From: Gammaproteobacteria bacterium
GTDB taxonomy: Bacteria > Pseudomonadota > Gammaproteobacteria > Steroidobacterales > Steroidobacteraceae
Length of the DNA: 64,000 bases
Direction: 5' to 3'
Assembly (NCBI GenBank): GCA_027315105.1
Contig: DAHUYP010000012.1
Location: forward strand, 62,001 to 126,000
The notes under the pieces are model-generated. The model searched no databases. It was not told the DNA's origin and was given only the letters and a program-made list of their open reading frames with translations. A program made the translations under genes and the position numbers. This document shows positions 8,896-15,971 of the stretch, one piece after another; within the stretch, counting starts at the first letter, position 1, and the number at the start of each line of letters is the position of its first letter.

Positions 8896-11055
8896 TCAGG
8901 GACCCGCGGTCCACTTCTTCAGCCAGGCTTCGACGGTCTGGTGCCACTGCACACTGTTCTGCGGCTTCTGCACCCAGTGGCTCTCGTCCGGAAAATACAG
9001 AAACTCGCTCGGAATGGCGCGTCGCTGCAGTGCCGTGAACGCGCCCACGCCCTGCTCGAGCGGAATGCGGAAGTCCCGGGCGCTGTGAATCACGAGCATC
9101 GGCAGCCTCCAGTCGGCCACGTGATCGATCGGATTGAAGCGCTCGTAGTGCCGCGGCTGCGCGAAGGCGGTGCCCTGGTTCTCCCACTCCTCGAACCAGA
9201 GTTCCTCGGTGCCGTAGTACATCATGCGCGCATCGAGCACCCCGTCGTGGCTCACGAGGCATTTCCATGCACCGGACTCGGGTTTCTGCCAGTTGCCGGC
9301 GATCCAGTTGACCATGAAGCCGCCGTAACTGGCGCCGAGCGCGCAGGCGCGCGTGCCGTCGAGGAAATCGAAGTGCCCGAGGGCGTATTTCCAGCCCTTC
9401 TGCAGATCCTCGAGCGGCCGATCACCCCAATGGCCCCGGATCGCGTCCGTGAATGCCTGGCCGTAGCCGGGTGTGCCGTGGAAGTCGATCGTCACCACCG
9501 CAAAGCCCGCGCCGGCGTAGGTCTGCGGATTCCAGCGGTAGTGGAACTCGTTGCCGAATGCGGACTCCGGACCGCCGTGGATGATGAACGCCACCGGATA
9601 CTTGCGCCCGCTCTGGTAACCGACCGGCTTCACGACATAGCCGTGCACGGTGTCGTTGTTCCAGCCCTGGAACGCAAACTGCTCGTAGGCGCCGAAGCCG
9701 ACGCCGGCCAGCTTGTCCTCGTTATGATGCGTCAGCGGCCGTGGCGCGCCGCCGGCGCGTCCGATCCAGTACAACTGCGCCGGACCGGCGAGGCTCTCGA
9801 CCGCCGCCACGATACCACCTCGCCCGACGTCGTATGCTCCCACGGTGCCCTGATCGGTCAGCGGCGCGATGGTCGCATGCGCCACATCCACCGCGAACAG
9901 CCGCTTCTGGCCGACGTCATCGGCGGTCGTGTACAGCGTCCTGCCATCCACCGACCACTGCAGCGAGTCGGCCGAGCGATCCCAGTTCGGCAGCAGCTCG
10001 CGTTTGCGGCCGCTCGCCAGATCCTCGAGCATGATCGCGAACCGATCCGATTCGAAGCCCGGCCGCTTGGTCGCCCGATAGGCCAGGGTCTTGCCATCCG
10101 GCGACAGCGCCGGACCGGTATCCCAGGCCGGATTGTCGCTGGTCAGATTGCGTGCCGTCGCGCTGGCGTCGAGGTTCACCTCGAACAGGTCGAAATTCGT
10201 GCTCCAGGGCTCGCCGCTGCCGGCGACGCGGGCGCTGAAGATCAGCGCGCGGCCGTCGGGCGTGAAGGCGAATTCGCTGTCGTCGCCGAACGGCTTGGAT
10301 GGCACGTCGGCATCGATGCCGCGCGTCAGCCAGGCCGGCGCGCCCGCGGCGTCGCCCTGCGCATCGAGCGCATAGATGAACAATTGCGAGCGCGTGCCGT
10401 TCGACCAGGCGTCCCAATGCCGCATGAACAGCCGCTCGTAGAGCTGCCCGGTGTCCTGGCGCGCCGCGCGCTCGTCCAGGCGCCGCTTGCTGCACTCCGG
10501 CGTATCGCAATCCAGGAACACGTCCATCGCCACCACCAGATGCCGGCCGTCGGGCGAGAGCATGAAGCTCGCGATGTCGAGCGGCGCATGCGTCACCGGC
10601 TGGGCATCGCCCCCGGCGAGATCGAGCCGCCAGACCTGAGACGTACCCGATCGGGTCGAGAGGAAATACAGCGCCTTGCTGTCGCGGCGCCAGCGCGGCA
10701 TCCAGCTCGCGACTCCCGGTGCGCTCAGCCGCCGCTCGGCGGATACGAGCGTCGCACCCGATGCGGCGTCGGCCGCAGCAGCCGGCACCGCTACCAGCCA
10801 GATGCCCGTGATGCCCTTGTTGGCTGCGTAGTCGGTTTCACGCAGCTGATAGGCGACCCACGCGCCATCCGGCGAGAGGCGCGGATCGGCGACGCGATCG
10901 AGCATCGCCAGGTCGCGCGCCGTGAACGCGCGCGCCGCGATCGCGGACACTGGCACCGCGACCGCCAGCGCCGCCATCAGCCATGCGGATCGAGCCGGGC
11001 GCCGTCGCGGCGCGGTGTTTCGTGGTCCCAAGGATCGGTTCATGGAGTGCCGCAT
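8896..11055 (-). CDS. S9 family (prolyl oligopeptidase-type) exported peptidase
   Basis: Serine peptidase of the acylaminoacyl/dipeptidyl-peptidase group, probably periplasmic and active on short peptides. It has 719 residues. An N-terminal basic region and hydrophobic stretch (SAWLMAALAVAVPVSAIAARA) look like a signal peptide. A WD/PD40-like beta-propeller covers roughly residues 45-430, and the C-terminal alpha/beta hydrolase carries the nucleophile in GASYGGF near residue 573, the acid in HSARDFRIP near 655 and the histidine in DESHW near 688. The start could also be the Met at residue 5. It is followed 3 bases upstream by the end of panC, so it may be co-transcribed with panC as the last gene. 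Confidence 0.9.
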   Translation of the reverse strand: MRHSMNRSLGPRNTAPRRRPARSAWLMAALAVAVPVSAIAARAFTARDLAMLDRVADPRLSPDGAWVAYQLRETDYAANKGITGIWLVAVPAAAADAASGATLVSAERRLSAPGVASWMPRWRRDSKALYFLSTRSGTSQVWRLDLAGGDAQPVTHAPLDIASFMLSPDGRHLVVAMDVFLDCDTPECSKRRLDERAARQDTGQLYERLFMRHWDAWSNGTRSQLFIYALDAQGDAAGAPAWLTRGIDADVPSKPFGDDSEFAFTPDGRALIFSARVAGSGEPWSTNFDLFEVNLDASATARNLTSDNPAWDTGPALSPDGKTLAYRATKRPGFESDRFAIMLEDLASGRKRELLPNWDRSADSLQWSVDGRTLYTTADDVGQKRLFAVDVAHATIAPLTDQGTVGAYDVGRGGIVAAVESLAGPAQLYWIGRAGGAPRPLTHHNEDKLAGVGFGAYEQFAFQGWNNDTVHGYVVKPVGYQSGRKYPVAFIIHGGPESAFGNEFHYRWNPQTYAGAGFAVVTIDFHGTPGYGQAFTDAIRGHWGDRPLEDLQKGWKYALGHFDFLDGTRACALGASYGGFMVNWIAGNWQKPESGAWKCLVSHDGVLDARMMYYGTEELWFEEWENQGTAFAQPRHYERFNPIDHVADWRLPMLVIHSARDFRIPLEQGVGAFTALQRRAIPSEFLYFPDESHWVQKPQNSVQWHQTVEAWLKKWTAGP

Positions 11056-11058
11056 GCC

Positions 11059-11928
11059 TCATCCCTCTGGTGCGCCCTCGCGCCGGCGGGCGCGCAGATT
11101 GTCGATCAGCCGTGCGCGGCCCATCCGCACGGCTGTCAGCACCACCAGCTGGGTGCCCGCGGCGTCGGGCTCGGACAAGTCCGCTGCCGTGCGGATCGAG
11201 AAATAGTCCGGCTTCATGCCGGCGCGCTCGAGCGCCGCCAGGCCGTCGCGCTCCAGTGTCCGGACGTCGGAGTTCCCCGCGCCGATCGCACTCGCCGTCT
11301 CGCGCAGCGTCTGGTAGATCAGCGGCGCGCGTGCGCGCTCCTCGGCGCTCAGGTAGCGATTGCGCGAGCTCAGCGCCAGGCCGTCGCTCGCTCGCACGGT
11401 GGGCGCACCGACGATCTCGACCGGTAGCGACAGGTCCAGCGCCATGCGGCGCACCACCAGCAACTGCTGATAGTCCTTCTCGCCGAATACCGCCACATCC
11501 GGCGCGACGATGCCGAACAGCTTCGCCACCACGGTGGCGACGCCGTCGAAATGCCCCGGCCTGAACTGGCCGCACAGGATCTCTGACAGACCGCGCACGC
11601 TCACCAGCGTCGCCTGCTTGCCGCCGGCCGGGTAGATCTCCTCGACCTCGGGCGCGAACAGCAGGTCGCAGCGCGCTTCCACCAGCAAGCGCTCGTCCTC
11701 GACCGGTGTGCGCGGATAGCGCGTGAAGTCCTCGCTCGGTCCGAACTGCAGCGGATTGACGAACACGCTGGCGACCACGCGATCGCCGCGATCGCGCGCC
11801 GCGGCGAGCAGGCTGATATGCCCGGCGTGCAGATTGCCCATCGTCGGCACGAACGCCACCTGTAGCCCGGCGGCGCGCCAGGCACGCACTTTCGAGCGAA
11901 CCGCATCGATCGTGGTTACGGTATCCAT
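11059..11928 (-). CDS. panC: Pantothenate synthetase PanC
   Basis: ATP-dependent condensation of pantoate and beta-alanine. It has 289 residues from MDTVTTIDAVRSKV. The HIGH-like motif is PTMGNLHAGHISL, with FVNPLQFGPSEDFTRYPRT, FGEKDYQQL and the KMSKS-like LALSSRNRYLS. The gene looks intact and full length. The panB partner that normally precedes it is reduced to a 55-codon relic 14 bases upstream, so the pantoate it uses must come from another source or a gene elsewhere. Confidence 0.96.
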   Translation of the reverse strand: MDTVTTIDAVRSKVRAWRAAGLQVAFVPTMGNLHAGHISLLAAARDRGDRVVASVFVNPLQFGPSEDFTRYPRTPVEDERLLVEARCDLLFAPEVEEIYPAGGKQATLVSVRGLSEILCGQFRPGHFDGVATVVAKLFGIVAPDVAVFGEKDYQQLLVVRRMALDLSLPVEIVGAPTVRASDGLALSSRNRYLSAEERARAPLIYQTLRETASAIGAGNSDVRTLERDGLAALERAGMKPDYFSIRTAADLSEPDAAGTQLVVLTAVRMGRARLIDNLRARRREGAPEG

Positions 11929-11942
11929 CGCCTGCCCGGCAT

Positions 11943-12110
11943 TCAAAAGCCGAGCCCGCCATGGGCGCAGAGCGCGCTGTGGTGGCTGGCGGGAACCTCG
12001 ACGATGCCGGTCTGGCGCCCGCCGCCTTCGAGCTTGATCATGCGCACCCCGCCGTCCCGCATGAGGCGCACCGGATCCGACCACGCCGACTCACGGTTCG
12101 CATCGCTCAT
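11943..12110 (-). pseudogene. panB: Relic of panB (ketopantoate hydroxymethyltransferase)
   Basis: The minus strand encodes a 55-codon frame from ATG 12110 to TGA 11943. It reads MSDANRESAWSDPVRL, then MRDGGVRMIKLEGGGRQTG, then ALCAHGGLGF. The centre resembles the PanB segment that in E. coli reads VMRAGANMVKIEGG followed by PVCGHLGL (about residues 90-145 of 264). The first 90 or so residues and the last 120 or so are missing. Position supports the identity: pcnB-folK-panB-panC is the common order, and this fragment lies directly upstream of panC. Identification is by eye from a short match, so it is probable rather than certain. It could still be translated as a small peptide. Confidence 0.62.
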
Positions 12111-12212
12111 GAGTGGTGAGCATGGGCGGCTCGCGATCGCAATCGCACTGCTGCGGCTGGGTATGCATGAACTGTCAGAATGAAGCAGTTGGCATCGAGG
12201 CGCAACCCGCGG

Positions 12213-12872
12213 CTAGAGCGCTGCATGCCGCAGCGGGTTGTAATAGAGACGGCCGCGGCGCATGCGCGCGATTGCCGCCAGCAGCTCCTGGTAGTCCTCG
12301 TCGCTGCCGACCGGATCGATGGCCGCCGCGTTCACGATCAGCAGCGGCCCGGCGTCGTATTCGTGGAAGAAGCGCGCGTAGGCATCGTTGAGCCGTTCCA
12401 GGTAACCGCGGTCGATGAATTGCTCGTGGGCGATGCCGCGCCGGCCGATGCGGCCGAGCAGCACGTCCAGCGGCGCCTGCAGGTAGATCACGAGATCCGG
12501 CCTCGGCGTATCGAGCGCGAGCTTGGCGTAGACCTGCTCGTACAGCCGGTATTCCTCTTCGTCGAGCGTGGCGCGCGCGAACAGCCGGTCCTTGTCGATC
12601 AGGTAGTCGGCCACCCGCAGCGGCGCGAACAGATCGTGCTGCTTCAGGTCGGAAAGCTGCTGCGCGCGTTGAAACAGGAAATACAGCTGCGCGGGCAACG
12701 CACCGGCGCGCGGGTTGCGGTAGAAGCGCTCGAGAAAGGGATTCTCGTCGGCGCGCTCCAGGATCAGCTCGGCGCCCAGGGTCGATGCCAGCTTGACCGC
12801 GAGCGTCGTCTTGCCGACCCCTATGGGCCCTTCGAGCACGATGAAACGATGTGGCAGATTCTCAGGCGCCAT
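12213..12872 (-). CDS. Deoxynucleoside kinase (dGK/dAK family)
   Basis: Phosphorylates deoxynucleosides for dNTP salvage. It has 219 residues from MAPENLPHRF. The P-loop EGPIGVGKTT is at 14-23, and the family motif ERADENPFLERFY and the lid-type arginines (GRIGRRG) are present. The start overlaps the folK stop by 11 bases, implying coupled translation. Substrate preference (dA, dG or broader) cannot be decided from the sequence. In related genomes this kinase sits between folK and panB; here what follows is the panB relic. Confidence 0.88.
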   Translation of the reverse strand: MAPENLPHRFIVLEGPIGVGKTTLAVKLASTLGAELILERADENPFLERFYRNPRAGALPAQLYFLFQRAQQLSDLKQHDLFAPLRVADYLIDKDRLFARATLDEEEYRLYEQVYAKLALDTPRPDLVIYLQAPLDVLLGRIGRRGIAHEQFIDRGYLERLNDAYARFFHEYDAGPLLIVNAAAIDPVGSDEDYQELLAAIARMRRGRLYYNPLRHAAL

Positions 12873-13374
12873 GGCTTGTCGGTTCGTCGTCCAGACGCCA
12901 GATGTCGGCGGGGTCCGCACGCGAGGCAAGCTCGGCAACGCGCCCCAACCCCGGTATGTCCAAATCGGGCGCCAGCTCGCGCAAAGGATACAGAACGAAG
13001 TTGCGCTGCACTATCCCGGGATGCGGCAGCGTCAGCTCCGGGCTTTCGATCCGCTGCCCTCCGAATACGAGCAGATCCAGGTCGATGCGGCGCGGTCCCC
13101 ATCGAACCCGGGGCGGCTCGCGACCAAGCTCGCGTTCCAGCGATCGCAACGCCTCGAAGAACTGCCGCACGTCCTGCTGCGTCAATAGCCCCGCCACCGC
13201 ATTGACGAAGTCCGGCTGCGACACCGGGCCCAGCGGTTTGGATCGGTACAGCGCCGAGCGCGCCACCAGCCGCGTGCGCGCCAACCGCTCCAAGGCCGAC
13301 AACGCGCGGCGCACCTGCAGCGCCGGCTGATCGAGATTGCTGCCGACACCGACGTAGGCTGGATACCAGCGCAT
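12862..13374 (-). CDS. folK: 6-hydroxymethyl-7,8-dihydropterin pyrophosphokinase FolK
   Basis: Folate biosynthesis enzyme that transfers pyrophosphate from ATP to the pterin alcohol. It has 170 residues from the ATG at 13374; a TTG one codon earlier is possible. The HPPK signature RWGPRRIDLDLL is present, with YVGVGSNL at the N-terminus and LPHPGIVQRNFVLYPL. The ATG shares one base with the pcnB stop (TGATG), so translation is probably coupled. Confidence 0.96.
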   Translation of the reverse strand: MRWYPAYVGVGSNLDQPALQVRRALSALERLARTRLVARSALYRSKPLGPVSQPDFVNAVAGLLTQQDVRQFFEALRSLERELGREPPRVRWGPRRIDLDLLVFGGQRIESPELTLPHPGIVQRNFVLYPLRELAPDLDIPGLGRVAELASRADPADIWRLDDEPTSHGA

Positions 13375-14849
13375 CAAGCCGGGCCGCGAAAGCGCCGCCG
13401 CGGGCGCCGGCGGCGCGTCCGGCCGGCGCCGCTGTCACCGCCGGCCGGCTGTGCGGCTGCCGCGTCCGGCATCTGCCCGGCCGCCGGCGGCGCTCGCGAG
13501 CTCGGCAGCGCCTCGAGCAGCTGCTCGCGCTCGGCGGGCGCGACTTCCTGCAGGCGCGTCCACCAGCGCGCGATCTCGGCCGACGCCAGCCCGAGCTGCG
13601 CGCGCAACAGCAGCAGATCGAAGGCCGAGCGGAATCGCGGCTGCTCGAGCAGTCGCAAGGCACGTTTGCCGCGCGGATGCTCGAGCCGCGGCTGCAAGGC
13701 GTACATCTCGCGCACCCCGAGCGCCACACGCCGCGGGATGGTCACGCGCGCCGCGGCGCCGCGCAGCGCCCGATCGCAGGCCTCCAGAATGGCGCCGATT
13801 TCGTGCCAGCGCTGCGGCGGCAGCGACTCGATGGCCGCGGCAATCGGTCCGTAGAGCAGCAAGGCGAACAGGAACGTCGGGGTCACCGGCTTGTCTTCGA
13901 CGACGCGCGCGTCGGTATTGCGCAGGCCCTGCTGCAGCAATTGCTCGACCAGGCCGCCGGAATGGGCCGCGAGATATCGTTCGATCGTCGGGAACAGCAC
14001 CCCGAGCAGCTCGCGCTCGCGCAGCACCGCGAGACTGCGCTCGCCGTGGCCGGTCAGAAACAGTTTCAGCGATTCATCGAACAGCCGCGCCGCGGGCACC
14101 CCCGCCAGCAGTCCGCGCAGGCGCGCGATCGGCTGTGCGGTCGACGGCGCCAGCTCGAACCCGAGCTTGGCCTCGAAGCGTGCGGCGCGCAGCATGCGCA
14201 CCGGATCTTCCCGGTAGCGCGTTTCGGGATCGCCGATCAGACGCAGGCGGTGCGCCGCCAGATCCTCGGCACCGCCGACATAATCCCAGAGCGAAAAGTC
14301 CGCGATGTTGTAGTAGAGCGCGTTGACCGTGAAATCACGCCGCCAGACGTCCTCGTCGATCGAGCCATAGATGTTGTCGCGCAGCAGCCGGCCGTGCGTA
14401 TCGAGCACGCGCTCGTGATCGATGCCGACCAGCTCGGACTCTTCGTCGAGCTCCGGCGCCTCGCCTTCTTCCGGATCTGCCTCGAGCACCGGCTCCTCGC
14501 TCGGCGACGGTGCACTCGCGGCGCGAAAGGTCGCCACCTCGATCACCTCGCGGCCGAAGACCACGTGTGCCAGGCGAAACCGCCGTCCGACGAGCCGGCT
14601 GTTCCGGAACAGCGCCCGGACCTGATCGGGCAGCGCATTGGTCGCGACGTCGAAGTCCTTCGGATGGCGCCCCAGCATCACGTCGCGCACGCAACCGCCG
14701 ACCAGGAATGCCTGATAGCCGGCTTCCTTGAGGCGGTAGAGCACGCGCAGGGCATTACCCGAGATGTTCGAGCGCGAGATATTGTGGTCGGCGCGGGCAA
14801 TGATGCGCGGTGCCGTACCGACGGCGCCAGCCGGGGGAGAATCGTTCAA
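13374..14849 (-). CDS. pcnB: Poly(A) polymerase PcnB
   Basis: Adds 3' poly(A) tails that target RNAs for decay. It has 491 residues from a TTG start at 14849. The nucleotidyltransferase head has LVGGCVRDVMLGRHPKDFDVAT, then RRDFTVNALYYNIADF and the neck motif PETRYREDPVRMLRAARFEAKLG. No ATG lies between the tRNA and the conserved region; TTG fits the family N-terminus (HNISRSNISGNALRVLYRLK follows), but another non-ATG start is possible and there is no strong Shine-Dalgarno. A strongly acidic insertion of about 30 residues (EEPVLEADPEEGEAPELDEE) interrupts the head domain, and the C-terminus is very arginine-rich (RTRRRRPRRRFRG). It is divergent from tRNA-Glu. Confidence 0.9.
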   Translation of the reverse strand: MNDSPPAGAVGTAPRIIARADHNISRSNISGNALRVLYRLKEAGYQAFLVGGCVRDVMLGRHPKDFDVATNALPDQVRALFRNSRLVGRRFRLAHVVFGREVIEVATFRAASAPSPSEEPVLEADPEEGEAPELDEESELVGIDHERVLDTHGRLLRDNIYGSIDEDVWRRDFTVNALYYNIADFSLWDYVGGAEDLAAHRLRLIGDPETRYREDPVRMLRAARFEAKLGFELAPSTAQPIARLRGLLAGVPAARLFDESLKLFLTGHGERSLAVLRERELLGVLFPTIERYLAAHSGGLVEQLLQQGLRNTDARVVEDKPVTPTFLFALLLYGPIAAAIESLPPQRWHEIGAILEACDRALRGAAARVTIPRRVALGVREMYALQPRLEHPRGKRALRLLEQPRFRSAFDLLLLRAQLGLASAEIARWWTRLQEVAPAEREQLLEALPSSRAPPAAGQMPDAAAAQPAGGDSGAGRTRRRRPRRRFRGPA

Positions 14850-14863
14850 ATCGTCTGATCCGC

Positions 14864-14891
14864 TTGAGCAATCAAAATGGACGTCTATAAT
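14864..14891 (+). promoter_or_regulatory. Promoter for tRNA-Glu
   Basis: TTGAGC (14864-14869), a 16-base spacer and a perfect TATAAT (14886-14891), followed by a GC-rich discriminator. The tRNA begins 33 bases after the -10 box, a normal distance for a precursor leader. Confidence 0.7.
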
Positions 14892-14923
14892 ACCGCGCTT
14901 TTCCAAGCCTCCCTGCCTGCACT

Positions 14924-14999
14924 GCTCCCTTCGTCTAGAGGCCCAGGACATAGCCCTCTCAAGGCTGTAACACGGGTTCGAATCCCGTAGGGAGCGCCA
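14924..14999 (+). tRNA. tRNA-Glu (anticodon CTC)
   Basis: A 76-base cloverleaf. The acceptor stem is GCTCCCT paired with AGGGAGC, the discriminator is G, and the 3' CCA is encoded. The D-arm region TCGTCTAGAGGCCCAGGACA is nearly identical to E. coli tRNA-Glu. The anticodon loop is CTCTCAA, so the anticodon is CTC reading GAG, rather than the usual TTC. The T arm is CGGGTTCGAATCCCG. Confidence 0.95.
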
Positions 15000-15131
15000 T
15001 GATATTAACCACTTACGGGCTGCCGGGTGGGCCGTGAGCGCAGGATCCGGCTCGCCGCGGCGGCCCGCGATCGCTAGAATCCGGGCCGCCCGGGGCGGGC
15101 CATTGACGAGCCAATCGAGGCCGAATCGACC

Positions 15132-15893
15132 ATGCAGATTCATCCGACTGCCCTCGTCCAGGAGGGCGCGCGTCTCGGTTCCGGCTGCGTGATTCACGCG
15201 CATGCGCTGATCAGCCGGCACTGCGAACTCGGCGAGGGCGTCGTGGTGCATCCGTTCGCCGTCGTCGGCGGCGATCCGCAGGACCTGGGTTTCGACGCCG
15301 CCACGGAGTCGGGCGTGCGCGTCGGCGCGCGCACCGTGATTCGCGAGCATGTGACCATCAGCCGTGCCACCAAGGCCGGGGCGAGCACCGAAGTCGGCGC
15401 GGACTGCTTTCTGATGGCCGCCTGCCACGTGGCGCATGACTGCCGTATCGGCAGCCGGGTCGTGATCGCCAACGCAGTGCTGCTGGCGGGCCACGTCCAG
15501 GTCGGGGAGCACGCCTTTCTCGGCGGCGGCGCGGTCATTCACCAGTTCTGCCGCATCGGCGAGGGCGCCATGATCGGCGGCGGCGCGCGCATCTCGCGCG
15601 ACGTCGCGCCATTCACACTGGCCACGGAACGCAATGCCGTGATCGGCCTGAACGTCGTGGGCCTGCGGCGCCGCGGCCTCAGGCGCGAGGTCGTCGACGA
15701 GATCAAGCGCGCCTTCCGCGCCGTCAACGTCCCGGTCGGCAACATGCGGCAAATCGCCTCGGACGCCCTGCAGCACGGCGACTTCGCCAGCCCCGAGGCC
15801 CGCAGTTTTCTCGAGTTCTATACGACCGGACGGCGCGCATTCGCCCGTTCGCGCCGCGGCGAGGCTGCCGAACGGCTCGGCGGCGGCGAGTAG
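15132..15893 (+). CDS. lpxA: LpxA-like acyl-ACP--UDP-sugar O-acyltransferase (orphan)
   Basis: Left-handed beta-helix acyltransferase. It has 253 residues with hexapeptide repeats to about residue 190. The segment AACHVAHDCRIGSRVV contains the two histidines that match the LpxA catalytic region (H122/H125 in E. coli), followed by LAGHVQVGEHAFLGG, VHQFCRIG and GLNVVGLRRRGL. The C-terminal helical region is present but ends in an arginine-rich tail. LpxA normally lies in lpxD-fabZ-lpxA-lpxB; here it stands alone after a tRNA. It may be the only copy moved from that cluster or a second paralogue with altered acyl or sugar specificity. A TAGAAT at 15075-15080 may be its -10 box. Confidence 0.8.
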   Translation: MQIHPTALVQEGARLGSGCVIHAHALISRHCELGEGVVVHPFAVVGGDPQDLGFDAATESGVRVGARTVIREHVTISRATKAGASTEVGADCFLMAACHVAHDCRIGSRVVIANAVLLAGHVQVGEHAFLGGGAVIHQFCRIGEGAMIGGGARISRDVAPFTLATERNAVIGLNVVGLRRRGLRREVVDEIKRAFRAVNVPVGNMRQIASDALQHGDFASPEARSFLEFYTTGRRAFARSRRGEAAERLGGGE

Positions 15894-15971
15894 CTCCTCC
15901 GCCCGCCGCCTCGTGCGGCGCACCTTCGGCTCGCGCCTGCCGCAACCCGCGCCGCCGCAGGCGAGCGGCGC

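Noticed and set aside
8242-11427. Open frame of over 1000 codons on the plus strand across queG's end and opposite the S9 peptidase and panC
   Set aside because: Runs through three recognised genes, and its translation is low-complexity. The minus-strand peptidase has a complete catalytic triad and signal peptide.
14924-14999. Possibility that the tRNA is the usual tRNA-Glu(TTC)
   Set aside because: The 7-base anticodon loop reads CTCTCAA, so the middle triplet is CTC.
14850-15923. Extension of pcnB through the tRNA gene and opposite lpxA
   Set aside because: It would cross the tRNA-Glu gene and the opposite strand of lpxA; no homology outside the PcnB core.
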